A DNA stretch of 64,000 nucleotides from an uncultured Desulfomonile sp. (GTDB taxonomy: Bacteria; Desulfobacterota; Desulfomonilia; Desulfomonilales; Desulfomonilaceae): positions 32,001 to 96,000 of the forward strand of contig CAJBEZ010000064.1 in NCBI GenBank assembly GCA_903952205.1, in the 5' to 3' direction. Shown here one piece after another: positions 24,481-33,520 of this stretch (positions are counted from its first letter, which is position 1; each line of letters begins with the position of its first letter). The translations under genes were made by a program, and so were the position numbers. The notes under the pieces are model-generated. The model was given only the letters and a program-made list of their open reading frames with translations. It was not told the origin of the DNA and did no database searches.

Positions 24481-25899
24481 TCAATGACCAGGAAACATCT
24501 CGGAAGCCATCAAATTCTCGAGTAAGAGGTCCATAAACTCATCAGATTCCTCCCGGGTAAAGACATTGGCTGAACATGTAAGGACAAAATTAAGTCTGTT
24601 TTTAAAGATATAGACCACAAGAAGCATTCGCGTCTTGGACAGCATTCGGTGCGCTACGCCGAAAACTTCCTCCACTTTCAAATCTCCAACTCTTGTGAGA
24701 ACCGACCCACCGGTGGGTCGTCCGTTTACAATCTTAGGCCAAAATGCCCCTAGTAATGTTATCCCAATTGAGAACTCATGGCGATTGATCAGGAAACTGA
24801 TTATTTTCTTCCTTATAGGAAAGGGGAAAACACGGAATGAGTCGATCATCCTTTTTACGTTGTTAAAATATTTCCGGTCTGTCTGGTTTCTAAAATGCCT
24901 TATTCTTGCCAACCCTATTTGTTTTGTGAAATTTCGGGTGTCTTTACGATCCAAGGGAAGGGATTTAAAAAAGATTAGAGAACTCGAATTAGTAACACCA
25001 ACATCTGAAAAACGTCCTCGAGTGTTTACCGTCATCGAGGTAGTCAGCACCCCAGGAAGTAAGCCTCGTTTAAGGTTCCATTCATCAATAACCGTATTAC
25101 CGGCTACTACAAGCCGATCTATGAAGGAAACACCTTGTTTACGAGTCACCGTAGACAAGAATTCGCTCTGTTCCTCAGATAGGACTCTTTTGATGTGATG
25201 TTGCGATTCATCTGTTTTTGATCCTGAACCTACAGGTAGGCAAGCCGTCTTAAAAAGATTTTGGATAGTTTGCTTAACATCCTCGACTGTGTTTCGAAAA
25301 GTTAGTTTCTTAACGGTAACGCGTTTCTTTTTTGATCCGGATATCGAATGATACTCTTCGGCCCATTCCGGTTTAATTCCATAAAAAAGTTCATGGTACT
25401 GAGAAAGAGTTTCTTGGCCTACATCAGTGCCTGTAGCAGCGTCACCTGCAACATGATGCATCAGCCATCCTTCAACATAACGCTGGGATGAAATTCTTAT
25501 CAGGTGAAATTCGGCTGACGATTCACTAAAAAGGTCCCAGTGCCTGTCGAGCCGAGGACTTAAGAGTTTTATGATTTGGTCTAGGAGTTGCTCATGAGCG
25601 TCAAATTCTGTCATCTCCTCGAAAAAGACAGGAACATCCCAAGTATGGTCGGTATCCCAAACTAAATAATGTAATCCATTTGATCTAATTTCCTTGATCC
25701 TATGGGTTAAGTGAGGAAACTTTCTAGCCGCTATCCTGGCAGCTTCCAACATTGTTTCCACATCCATAGGGCCAGTTAGTTCCAAGAGGCAAATCAAGAC
25801 GTTCTTGGTGTCACCCGTCGCCGATAGCGCCAACATTTCCGACGTTGGGTCCAATATGTCGTCAGAGACTCCTGACAATCGTTTTCTTCGTGTTTTCAT
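24481..25899 (-). CDS. Condensation-domain-type acyltransferase (HHxxxD)
   Basis: A 472-residue protein with the catalytic motif HHxxxD (His148-His149-Val-Ala-Gly-Asp153, in MHHVAGDA) expected for condensation-domain, alcohol acetyltransferase and wax-ester/PapA5-type acyltransferases. The N-terminal section (DPTSEMLALSATG, then MDVETMLEAARIAARKFPHL) has the layout of the first half of that fold, and the second half contains VNTRGRF-like strand segments. No carrier-protein domain or membrane helix is fused. It overlaps the radical SAM gene upstream by 38 bases, so the two are surely coupled. It presumably esterifies or amidates a small molecule or lipid made by the partner enzyme; donor and acceptor are unknown. 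Confidence 0.65.
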   Translation of the reverse strand: MKTRRKRLSGVSDDILDPTSEMLALSATGDTKNVLICLLELTGPMDVETMLEAARIAARKFPHLTHRIKEIRSNGLHYLVWDTDHTWDVPVFFEEMTEFDAHEQLLDQIIKLLSPRLDRHWDLFSESSAEFHLIRISSQRYVEGWLMHHVAGDAATGTDVGQETLSQYHELFYGIKPEWAEEYHSISGSKKKRVTVKKLTFRNTVEDVKQTIQNLFKTACLPVGSGSKTDESQHHIKRVLSEEQSEFLSTVTRKQGVSFIDRLVVAGNTVIDEWNLKRGLLPGVLTTSMTVNTRGRFSDVGVTNSSSLIFFKSLPLDRKDTRNFTKQIGLARIRHFRNQTDRKYFNNVKRMIDSFRVFPFPIRKKIISFLINRHEFSIGITLLGAFWPKIVNGRPTGGSVLTRVGDLKVEEVFGVAHRMLSKTRMLLVVYIFKNRLNFVLTCSANVFTREESDEFMDLLLENLMASEMFPGH

Positions 25900-27502
25900 A
25901 CTGATCTATTGATTCTACAACCGTCTTGCAGTTGCATTCCATGACAGGCCTTGTATAATAATTATTTTTTAGTTCACGGGAAAGCTCTTTCAGTTGCGAT
26001 TGAATACTTGAGTGAATCACATTCTTGAAATCGTAATAATGCTCTGCTACAACCAAAGAAGAAATAAATCGGTCAAGCCGGGTTGGAAATTTCCAAATAG
26101 CCTTCAATAAATATTTCCAGAACTTGAGCCTTGTGGGGTACAGTATTCCATTTCTATATATCACGATACCGAGAGTTCTCAATTCCCACAGATACGGCAT
26201 CTTGAGCGGCATAGTCATTGGAGGATCCATCTCGGCGTAGTGATAGTAAGCTCTTTCAAGATAGGCTTCCGGCTCATACAGAGTATCATAGAGACTTACA
26301 AATTCATTTGCGATTTCTTCCAGGGGTCTTGTGGGGACGAAGTTTATCAGGCCCGTCTGATTGCTGATATTCTCTTTATCTATACTTAGCAAACGACCTT
26401 CGGATTTGAGCCTCGTGTATAGGTCAGTGCCAGGTCCAGCCTGGAGAAGTGTGCTGAAAACCTCCGGAATGTGGTTTCTCTGGGCAAAATCTATCAATCT
26501 CTGTCCAGCCCCGCTTTTTTCATCATCGAAACCGAGGATTGTCCCTGCTATTACTTGGAACCCCGCCTTTGATATTTTATGAACCACCTGATCCAGATCT
26601 ATGTTGACATTTTGTAGTTTCCCAGCGTCTTTTAGACATTCCTCGTCCAAGGTTTCCACACCAATAAAAACACTGATGAAGCCGGCCCTAAACATATCTT
26701 CCATCAGTTTTTCGTCCGCAGCCATATTTACCGAGGCCTGGGTTGAAAATTTAAATGGCCGTCTCCTGTTTTCCGTCCACGAAATCAGCTCTTTTAACAA
26801 TTCCTTGGTTTTCCGAACGCTACCAATAAAATTGTCGTCAACAAAGAATACGAGGCCCCGCCATCCAAGGTTGTACAATATTTCCAATTCTTGAAGGACT
26901 TGATCCGGTGTTTTGGCACGCATTTTACTGCCTAACATCAAAGTCACATCACAGAATTCGCATTTGAATGGACAACCTCTAGTGAACTGGACGCCGATGT
27001 CCAGATAGCTCTTCAGATCAAGTAAATCGAATCGAGGAGGAGGACTCTTGGTCATGTCGGCCCGTTCATCAGATTGTATGATGCGTCCAAAATCCTTTTT
27101 CTTGATACCAGTGAGGAGCTCGCCTATATGGACTTCAGCTTCTCCTTTCACAACGATATCCGCCCCTACCTGAAGAATCTCCTCTGGAGCGTGAAAAGAA
27201 AATGAACCACCTACAACTACGGTCTTGCCTCGTTTCTTGGCTTCTTTGATTACCTCAATTATACCTTTTCGTTGAACGGTCATTCCTGATATCATTATCA
27301 ATTCAGATTGGTTCCACTGTGATTCCGATATTTCTTGAAACACCATATCAACTAGTTCGGATTCCCAATCATTTGGCAGTAGAGAAGCCAGCGTTATGAG
27401 CCCAAGAGGCGGTACAAAAGCCTTTTTTCCGGTCATCTTAATTACTTTATTCATAGACCAAAAAGTCTGTGGATGAGCTGGATTCACTAAAAGAGTTCGC
27501 AT
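25862..27502 (-). CDS. B12-binding radical SAM protein of the DUF4070/HpnP-like group
   Basis: A 546-residue enzyme. Residues 1-135 form a cobalamin-binding-type Rossmann domain (VVVGGSFSFHAPEEIL, GADIVVKGEAE). The radical SAM cluster is Cys177-x3-Cys181-x2-Cys184 in FTRGCPFKCEFCDV, followed by FFVDDNFIG and GVETLDEECL, both seen in hopanoid C-2 methylase HpnP and related DUF4070 proteins. The C-terminal 200 residues are the helical DUF4070-like part. Such enzymes transfer methyl groups to unactivated carbon or rearrange them. No hopanoid genes are near, so hopanoid methylation is only one option. AGGAT precedes the ATG. The downstream acyltransferase overlaps it by 38 bases. Confidence 0.78.
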   Translation of the reverse strand: MRTLLVNPAHPQTFWSMNKVIKMTGKKAFVPPLGLITLASLLPNDWESELVDMVFQEISESQWNQSELIMISGMTVQRKGIIEVIKEAKKRGKTVVVGGSFSFHAPEEILQVGADIVVKGEAEVHIGELLTGIKKKDFGRIIQSDERADMTKSPPPRFDLLDLKSYLDIGVQFTRGCPFKCEFCDVTLMLGSKMRAKTPDQVLQELEILYNLGWRGLVFFVDDNFIGSVRKTKELLKELISWTENRRRPFKFSTQASVNMAADEKLMEDMFRAGFISVFIGVETLDEECLKDAGKLQNVNIDLDQVVHKISKAGFQVIAGTILGFDDEKSGAGQRLIDFAQRNHIPEVFSTLLQAGPGTDLYTRLKSEGRLLSIDKENISNQTGLINFVPTRPLEEIANEFVSLYDTLYEPEAYLERAYYHYAEMDPPMTMPLKMPYLWELRTLGIVIYRNGILYPTRLKFWKYLLKAIWKFPTRLDRFISSLVVAEHYYDFKNVIHSSIQSQLKELSRELKNNYYTRPVMECNCKTVVESIDQYENTKKTIVRSL

Positions 27503-27518
27503 GAAACTATCCTAAAAA

Positions 27519-27633
27519 TTAAGTCTGCCAACTAAAACAAATTGTTGATTTAGGAAACCACTCTGGTTTCATCAATAGCCAGAGCTGTTCTATGGGATTG
27601 AGATTGGGAGACTGCGGAGATAGCAAAAAAAAA
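27519..27633 (-). pseudogene. IS630-family transposase remnant (C-terminal end)
   Basis: The minus strand encodes LLSPQSPNLNPIEQLWLLMK, then about 16 more residues to a TAA at 27519-27521. The SPxLNPIExxW pattern is the end of the DDE catalytic domain of IS630-type transposases, with the final catalytic acidic residue in NPIE. Nothing upstream of 27633 continues the frame, so only a short tail survives. It ends 17 bases before the start of the radical SAM gene, suggesting that gene pair entered with, or was bordered by, a mobile element. Confidence 0.65.
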
Positions 27634-27697
27634 GTTAAAAATGGTCTCATTTGATATGTTGACCTTATGTTAGCTCGTAATATCTAATAAAGGATCA

Positions 27698-27750
27698 CCA
27701 TCCCATACGGAAATACCGATGTTGAAAGCTCAAATCGTTAGATGGGATGG
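27698..27750 (-). terminator. Possible terminator of the threonine operon
   Basis: CCATCCCAT (27698-27706) and ATGGGATGG (27742-27750) are perfect 9-bp complements around a 35-base loop, 27 bases beyond the stop of the last gene of the operon. On the minus strand it is followed by TGATCCTTTATT. The long loop makes the role uncertain; it could also be a mobile-element scar. Confidence 0.4.
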
Positions 27751-27776
27751 CGTCACTAGGCTAACAAATATATAGT

Positions 27777-29009
27777 CTACTCCTGCAGATTTCGACGACC
27801 GAACAGAATTTCTATCAGATTCATTCCCTCTGACTCCTGAATTCCTGTACCGGCGGCCGCTTTCTCTGAAAAAACCATGGATTCATCTCCACTGAACGTC
27901 TTCCACGATTTCGAGTCAAGCAATAGGAACGGGATTGGACCACTGGTGTGAACCCTGCGTGACACAGGGGTCTGATGATCTGGAGCCAAAAGTATTCGCC
28001 AGTTCTCAAAGGCTTCCAACTCTTTCAGGACCGGCCCGACTATCTTTGAATCGAAATCTTCTATCGCCTTTATCTTTAGATCCTTCTGGCCTGAGTGCCC
28101 CGCTTCGTCCGGGGCTTCTACATGAAGCAGGACAAAATCGCCTACGGCTAGAGAATCTATCGCAGCTCTCACCTTACCTTCATAGTTGGTGTCAAGATAT
28201 CCTGTGGCCCCTTCTACTTCTACAACATCCAGGCCTGCGTATTTTCCGATACCTCTAACCAGATCAACTGCGGCTACCACGGAACCTTTAAGCCCGAATC
28301 GCTCCTGTATGGTTTTAATTTGAGGCCTCTTCCCCTGTCCCCAGGGCCACACGGAATTTGCCGTTTTCTGACAACGCTTCAATCGTCTATGATTAACCGG
28401 ATGCTTTTCCAGAATCCGCCAAGAGTTGATTATGAGCCGAAGAAGTTTGTCGGAGCCCGGTCCTTTAGGAAGATAATGAGCTATAGGCTGTCCAGGAAAA
28501 TCATGGGGAGGATAAGTTACAATACCATCAGGACCATTTTTCCAAATCATCAGGTTTCTATAAGAAACCCCCGAATGAATGTCGAATCCAAAAGACTCAA
28601 ATTCTAGCGCCAGAGCCCCTATTAACTCTTTCGCTTCAGGAGAGGAGATATGATCTGCGCTATGATCCGCCATAATACAATAATTGCGGTCCAGAGTCAC
28701 AAGATTGAGACGAAACGCCAGATCTTCATTCTTTAGATCGACCCCCATCGAAGCCGCTTCAAATGGAGCGCGGCCAGTATAAGTTTCTGTCGCGGAATAT
28801 CCCATCAAAGACAGTGTGGCGACATCACTTCCAGGCGCCAACCCTTCAGGGATCGTCTTTGATGTCCCCACCTTTCCCGCCGAAGCCATCTTGTTCATCC
28901 AGGGGGTGTTGGCCGATTCCAGCGATGTCATTTCCATTGAATCGTTAAATTCATCAGCCATGCCATCGGGCACTATTATGAGATATTTGGTGTTAGAATC
29001 CGAGCACAT
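27777..29009 (-). CDS. Phosphoglycerate-mutase-like enzyme, proposed homoserine kinase
   Basis: A 410-residue member of the alkaline-phosphatase superfamily, of the archaeal-type cofactor-independent phosphoglycerate mutase (ApgM) branch. Metal and phosphate sites visible: YLIIVPDGMADE at the N-terminus with the first Asp, GSDVATLSLMGY with the nucleophilic Ser, HVEAPDEAGHSG and LLAPDHQTPVSRRVHTSG. It overlaps thrC by 17 bases and follows hom and thrC in one operon. Homologues in this position have been proposed to replace ThrB homoserine kinase, and no GHMP-type thrB is in this operon. It may instead be a true phosphoglycerate mutase; the operon context favours the kinase role. Confidence 0.82.
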   Translation of the reverse strand: MCSDSNTKYLIIVPDGMADEFNDSMEMTSLESANTPWMNKMASAGKVGTSKTIPEGLAPGSDVATLSLMGYSATETYTGRAPFEAASMGVDLKNEDLAFRLNLVTLDRNYCIMADHSADHISSPEAKELIGALALEFESFGFDIHSGVSYRNLMIWKNGPDGIVTYPPHDFPGQPIAHYLPKGPGSDKLLRLIINSWRILEKHPVNHRRLKRCQKTANSVWPWGQGKRPQIKTIQERFGLKGSVVAAVDLVRGIGKYAGLDVVEVEGATGYLDTNYEGKVRAAIDSLAVGDFVLLHVEAPDEAGHSGQKDLKIKAIEDFDSKIVGPVLKELEAFENWRILLAPDHQTPVSRRVHTSGPIPFLLLDSKSWKTFSGDESMVFSEKAAAGTGIQESEGMNLIEILFGRRNLQE

Positions 29010-30045
29010 TTAGCACCTTCTTAGTTTCCGGCATGCATGTTACCGGTTCTCTTGAGACCTTAATGGCGTTGTCCGGATCTTTCAACCCATGGCCGGTCAG
29101 TGTGCATACGACCGTTTCGCCGCCAATGAAAAGGCCCTGTTCGTTCTTTTTAATAAGACCGGCAATTGAGGCCGCTGACGCGGGTTCGCAAAAAACTCCC
29201 TCAATGGAAGAAACCATCTTGTAAGCTTCAAGTATTTCTTCGTCGGTTACCGAGTCTATCAATCCACCAGACTCGTCACGCGCCTGTTCAGCTTTCTCCC
29301 AGGAGGCCGGGTTGCCAATCCGAATTGCCGTCGCAATGGTCTCAGGTTTTTTGAAAATTCTGCCTTGAACAATTGGTGAGGCTCCCTCAGCCTGAAATCC
29401 TATCATCTTTGGCAGAGTCATGATTTTACCAGCATCGAAATACGCTTTGTAGCCGGCCCAATAAGCCGTTATGTTGCCCGCGTTTCCAACTGGTAAAGAG
29501 TGATAGTCCGGGGACGATCCGAGAGAATCACAAATTTCGAAGGCAGCTGATTTTTGGCCTTCAATTCGATGTGGATTCAAAGAATTGACAAGAGTAATCG
29601 GATATTCTTGCGATATCTGTTTTACAATGTTTAAGGCTTCGTCGAAATTACCAAGAATTTTTATTACCTGTGCTCCATGAATCATTGCTTGCGCCAGTTT
29701 TCCCAAAGCTATCTTGCCTTCAGGTATTACGACAAAAGCCTTTATTCCCGCCCTGGCGGCGTAGGCCGCAGCTGAGGCCGAAGTGTTTCCCGTTGAAGCG
29801 CAAATCACTGCTCTCGACCCTGATTCTACGGCTCTTGAGACAGCCATAGTCATGCCTCGATCCTTAAATGAACAGGTAGGGTTTAGACCCTCATATTTTA
29901 AGAAAATGTTAATTTTAGGATTAATTTTCTCTGTTAGCCTGGGCGCAGGGATTAAAGGAGTGTTTCCCTCCATTATGGTCACTACGTACTTGTCATCATT
30001 AAATCTAAAAAAATCAGGATATTCTTTTATGATACCTTTCCACAT
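28993..30045 (-). CDS. thrC: Threonine synthase
   Basis: A 350-residue PLP-dependent enzyme that converts O-phosphohomoserine to threonine. The PLP lysine is in NPTCSFKDRGMTMA near residue 60, and the phosphate-binding glycine loop is in LPVGNAGNITAYWAGY around residue 180. It is the short form without the N-terminal extension seen in plant or yeast enzymes. GGAGAG precedes the ATG. Its end overlaps the start of the kinase-like gene, so the enzyme and its likely substrate-producing partner are translated together. Confidence 0.94.
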   Translation of the reverse strand: MWKGIIKEYPDFFRFNDDKYVVTIMEGNTPLIPAPRLTEKINPKINIFLKYEGLNPTCSFKDRGMTMAVSRAVESGSRAVICASTGNTSASAAAYAARAGIKAFVVIPEGKIALGKLAQAMIHGAQVIKILGNFDEALNIVKQISQEYPITLVNSLNPHRIEGQKSAAFEICDSLGSSPDYHSLPVGNAGNITAYWAGYKAYFDAGKIMTLPKMIGFQAEGASPIVQGRIFKKPETIATAIRIGNPASWEKAEQARDESGGLIDSVTDEEILEAYKMVSSIEGVFCEPASAASIAGLIKKNEQGLFIGGETVVCTLTGHGLKDPDNAIKVSREPVTCMPETKKVLNVLGF

Positions 30046-30118
30046 TCTGTCTCTCCATCGTCCCGTGCCCTTTACCTTCCTTTAAATTATCGATAAAGGA
30101 ACAAACTTGATTCAGGGC

Positions 30119-31444
30119 TCAATCTAAACTTTCATCTTCGATTCTGATTATCGTTGCCGAACCACTTACCACTTCCAGACTTCCTATTTCCTTTCTTGCC
30201 TGCAAGATATCAGCTTCTCTTGCCGAATGGGTGATAAACACCACGGGAATTGATCCGGATCCAGAAGAATTTCGACGTTTCTGAACCACCGAATGAATGC
30301 TGATATTGTGATTGGCCATGATACCAGATATTCTAGACAGCACACCGGGCCTGTCCATCGCATGGATTCTTAAATAGTAATTCGTAACCACTTCATTCAT
30401 GTCCAGAACCGAGTCCATGGATTCCAATGGGCCCGGATAATAGCCGAGAGGTGGAACTCTACAGGAATTACCAATCTTTTTACTACGAATCAGTTCAATG
30501 ACATCTCCTATTACAGCTGAGGCCGTGGGTTCTCGACCTGCTCCCCTACCATAAAACATTTGATCCCCAACCATATCTCCCCTCAGGAAAATGCTATTGA
30601 AAACTCCATCCACTTGGGCTAGGGGGTGAGTTTCAGGAAGCATTGTAGGGTGCAATCTGACTTCCACTTTGGCGCCGTGTCTTATAATTATCGCCAGTAG
30701 CTTGATTCTATATGAGAATTCACGAGCCATTAACAGATCGAAGGCTTCTATCCCGGTGATCCCTTCTACATGGATATTTTTTACGGGAGCGTGTATTCCA
30801 TGGGTTAACGCAAGGACTATGGAAAGCTTGTGGGCTGAATCGACGCCTTCTATGTCGAGAGTGGGGTCCGCTTCCGCATAACCTAATTCCTGGGCTTTCT
30901 TTAGAGCTTGATGAAAATCTGCCCCAGGATTATGTGTCATCTCAGAAAGAATAAAATTGCATGTTCCATTAAGAATGGCCAGAATCTTATCAAACCTGTT
31001 CGCTACAAGACCCTCTCGAAAAGACCTCAAAATTGGAATTCCACCTGCGACTGCCGCCTCAAAAGCGACGTCAACAGAATTTTCCATGGCAACCTTAAAA
31101 ATCTCCAGGCCATTTTCCGCAATTAGAGCTTTGTTTGCCGTCACTACGGATTTTCCGTTGCGAAAAGCTTCTATGATGAAGGTTCTTGCTGGTTCGTAAC
31201 CACCAATAAGTTCTATTACAATAGATATTTCCGGGTCTCTAAGTATTTCGTAGGCGTCATTTGTGAGAATTGATCCATCAAATGCCACTCCCCGATCCGA
31301 ATCGATGTCCAGGTCGGCTATCTTTTTCAGATTAATTCTGAAACCGGTTCTAGCCTCAATTATAGACTGATTTTCTTTAAGAATTTGAACCACGCCGCTG
31401 CCTATCGTTCCAAAACCGATAAGCCCTACTGCAATTTCTTCCAT
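30119..31444 (-). CDS. hom: Homoserine dehydrogenase with ACT domain
   Basis: A 441-residue NAD(P)-dependent enzyme. It has the Rossmann motif GLIGFGTIGSGVVQ at the N-terminus, the catalytic domain with AAVAGGIPILRSFREG and GTCNFILSEM, and the substrate-binding YAEADPTLDIEGVDSAHKLSI block near residue 205. Residues from about 350 form an ACT domain (RIHAMDRPGVLSRISGIMANHNISI), so threonine feedback inhibition is likely. It reduces aspartate semialdehyde to homoserine. It lies between the aminotransferase and threonine synthase genes. No aspartokinase fusion. Confidence 0.95.
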   Translation of the reverse strand: MEEIAVGLIGFGTIGSGVVQILKENQSIIEARTGFRINLKKIADLDIDSDRGVAFDGSILTNDAYEILRDPEISIVIELIGGYEPARTFIIEAFRNGKSVVTANKALIAENGLEIFKVAMENSVDVAFEAAVAGGIPILRSFREGLVANRFDKILAILNGTCNFILSEMTHNPGADFHQALKKAQELGYAEADPTLDIEGVDSAHKLSIVLALTHGIHAPVKNIHVEGITGIEAFDLLMAREFSYRIKLLAIIIRHGAKVEVRLHPTMLPETHPLAQVDGVFNSIFLRGDMVGDQMFYGRGAGREPTASAVIGDVIELIRSKKIGNSCRVPPLGYYPGPLESMDSVLDMNEVVTNYYLRIHAMDRPGVLSRISGIMANHNISIHSVVQKRRNSSGSGSIPVVFITHSAREADILQARKEIGSLEVVSGSATIIRIEDESLD

Positions 31445-31508
31445 CTGAAGTTTCCTGTTAATTAGATTTATTACATTCCATGATCACTTCTTTGCCATGA
31501 AATGGGAG

Positions 31509-32684
31509 TCAGGATTTGTTGAGAAAATGTCTTATTCCCCGGATTGCCTGATTGATTCGTAGACGATTTTCCACTAGGGCAAATCGAACATGCTCATCGC
31601 CAAACGGGCCAAAGCCGATACCTGGGCTAACAGCGACTTTTGCTTCTTCCGTCATCAGTTTTGAAAATTCCAAGGACCCCATTTTCTTATAATGTTCAGG
31701 TATCTCAGCCCAGACAAACATCGTTCCCTTAGGGGGAGGAACGGTCCAGCCGCAGTCTATGAGCCCATTGCAGAGGGCATCCCGTCTATCCTTGTATTCC
31801 GCCACAATTTCCGTTACGCAATCCTGATTCTCAGTAAGGGCTATGATCGCGGCAATCTGTATTGGCTGAAACATTCCATAATCTATGTAACTTTTTAATC
31901 TTTTCAGAGCGTGGATCATCTGCGGATTTCCGGCTGCGCAACCGACGCGCCAGCCTGCCATAGAATAGCTCTTGGTGAGCGAAAACGTTTCTATCCCGAC
32001 TTCTTTGGCGCCTGGGACGGACAGAAAGCTTGGCGCCTTATAACCATCAAAAGTCAGGTCCGCATAAGCAAAATCATGCACTACCATGATCTTGTATTCC
32101 TGTGCGAATTCAACTATTCGCTTAAAAAAATCTTGATCAACCACCATAGTGGTTGGATTGTGAGGAAATGAAATGATTAACATTTTTGGTAGTGGCCACG
32201 TTACACGCACAGCGGCCTTTAAATCACCAAAGAAATCAGAATCCGGCCTAATTGGAACATGTCGTAAGTCTCCTCCCGCGATAACAACCGAATAGGGATG
32301 AATTGGATAAGTGGGGGAAGGAACGAAGACTACATCGCCAGGATTTATTATGGCTAAAACTAGGTGGGCCAGGGCGTCCTTGGCTCCCATAGTCGCCACT
32401 ACCTCTTTGTCTGGATCCAACTCCACACCGTACCGTTTCAACCACCAGTTTGCAAACGCCAATCTGAGTTTTGGGATTCCTGCGGAGGCGCTGTATCTAT
32501 GATTCTTGGGGTTCTGAACCGCTTCTATCAACTTGTCCACTATGTGTTTTGGTGTAGGTATGTCTGGGTTACCCATCCCTAGGTCTATAATGTCTTCGCC
32601 AGATCTTCTAAGCTTCATTTTCAGCTCATTGACCACTTGAAAGACATATGGAGGTAGCCTTTTTATCCTGCTAAAATCTTCCAA
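31509..32684 (-). CDS. alaC: Class I/II aminotransferase, AlaC-like
   Basis: A 391-residue fold-type I PLP enzyme. The PLP lysine is in [17 protein letters not shown] near residue 235; the AxLGLVxGNPD-like start [15 protein letters not shown] and the C-terminal [14 protein letters not shown] are standard. The sequence resembles AlaC (glutamate-pyruvate aminotransferase) and related aspartate or diaminopimelate aminotransferases found upstream of hom in many deltaproteobacteria. TTG start with AGGAGG 5 bases before it. Exact substrate is inferred from family. Confidence 0.85.
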   Translation of the reverse strand: MEDFSRIKRLPPYVFQVVNELKMKLRRSGEDIIDLGMGNPDIPTPKHIVDKLIEAVQNPKNHRYSASAGIPKLRLAFANWWLKRYGVELDPDKEVVATMGAKDALAHLVLAIINPGDVVFVPSPTYPIHPYSVVIAGGDLRHVPIRPDSDFFGDLKAAVRVTWPLPKMLIISFPHNPTTMVVDQDFFKRIVEFAQEYKIMVVHDFAYADLTFDGYKAPSFLSVPGAKEVGIETFSLTKSYSMAGWRVGCAAGNPQMIHALKRLKSYIDYGMFQPIQIAAIIALTENQDCVTEIVAEYKDRRDALCNGLIDCGWTVPPPKGTMFVWAEIPEHYKKMGSLEFSKLMTEEAKVAVSPGIGFGPFGDEHVRFALVENRLRINQAIRGIRHFLNKS

Positions 32685-32714
32685 TCTCGCCTCCTGTGAA
32701 ATATCAAATTCTAC

Positions 32715-33458
32715 TTAAACAGTGAATTCCTCTCCCGCCAAAATCGCCTTGGCCTGAAGAGTTCTAGTTCCATTTGAATCGTACAGGCAAATTGTGTCTT
32801 CTATTAGGTTCTGATGTGAATTTGACTTGTGGGCCTCTACACATAAAAGAACCGGTTCAGCCTCCTCCTGAGTACGGATCCACATTTTTCGATTTATGAT
32901 CATTCTGGAAGCTTCGGCTGCCTTATCGAGCTGATGGGCTCCCTTGGCCGGATAAATAAGACATAGCTTACCAAATGGCTTCAGCAACCTCGAGGAAACC
33001 ATAAACAGGTCCGCTAGTGGCATCATTATTTGGTGCCTGGAGACAGCCTTTTCACTCATCAGACTGACTCTACCTGAACCTGACTGATAATATGGCGGAT
33101 TTGACACTACCATGTCAAACACGTCCCGGCGAAAAAAAGAGTCTGAGTTTCTCAAGTCTCCTTTGACAACAAATACCCGCGAACTCAGATCGTTTAATTT
33201 GACACCCCGCTGAGCCCTTCCTACAAGGCCATCCTGTATTTCCAAACCAACCAAATGAACTGAAGGATTCTTGATCGCCAAGCCAAACGCTATGACTCCA
33301 CATCCGGCCCCAACGTCCAAAACAAGATCCCTGGGATTTGGTTTGGCAAACCATGTAAGGATCAAGGCGTCTTCCGACACGCGATACCCCTTGGAGGCTT
33401 GTATAACTCTCACCTTGTTTCGAAACAGGCCATCGATAGTTTCCGCATGCTCTTGCAA
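32715..33458 (-). CDS. trmN6: tRNA1(Val) adenine-37 N6-methyltransferase
   Basis: A 247-residue SAM-dependent methyltransferase of the YfiC/TrmN6 type. The SAM motif LVLDVGAGCGVIAFGLA is near residue 40, and the N6-adenine methylase motif NPPYY in VVSNPPYYQSGSGR is near residue 115. It modifies A37 of tRNA-Val in E. coli. The start appears to be a TTG at 33458 with only a weak ribosome site. It sits in the minus-strand operon ahead of the threonine genes, probably only as a co-transcribed neighbour. Confidence 0.82.
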   Translation of the reverse strand: MQEHAETIDGLFRNKVRVIQASKGYRVSEDALILTWFAKPNPRDLVLDVGAGCGVIAFGLAIKNPSVHLVGLEIQDGLVGRAQRGVKLNDLSSRVFVVKGDLRNSDSFFRRDVFDMVVSNPPYYQSGSGRVSLMSEKAVSRHQIMMPLADLFMVSSRLLKPFGKLCLIYPAKGAHQLDKAAEASRMIINRKMWIRTQEEAEPVLLCVEAHKSNSHQNLIEDTICLYDSNGTRTLQAKAILAGEEFTV

Positions 33459-33520
33459 TATCAGTCTCAGCTTTTTGTCAAACCGTTATAATTATTACCT
33501 TTTAACTTAGGAAAATTCTT

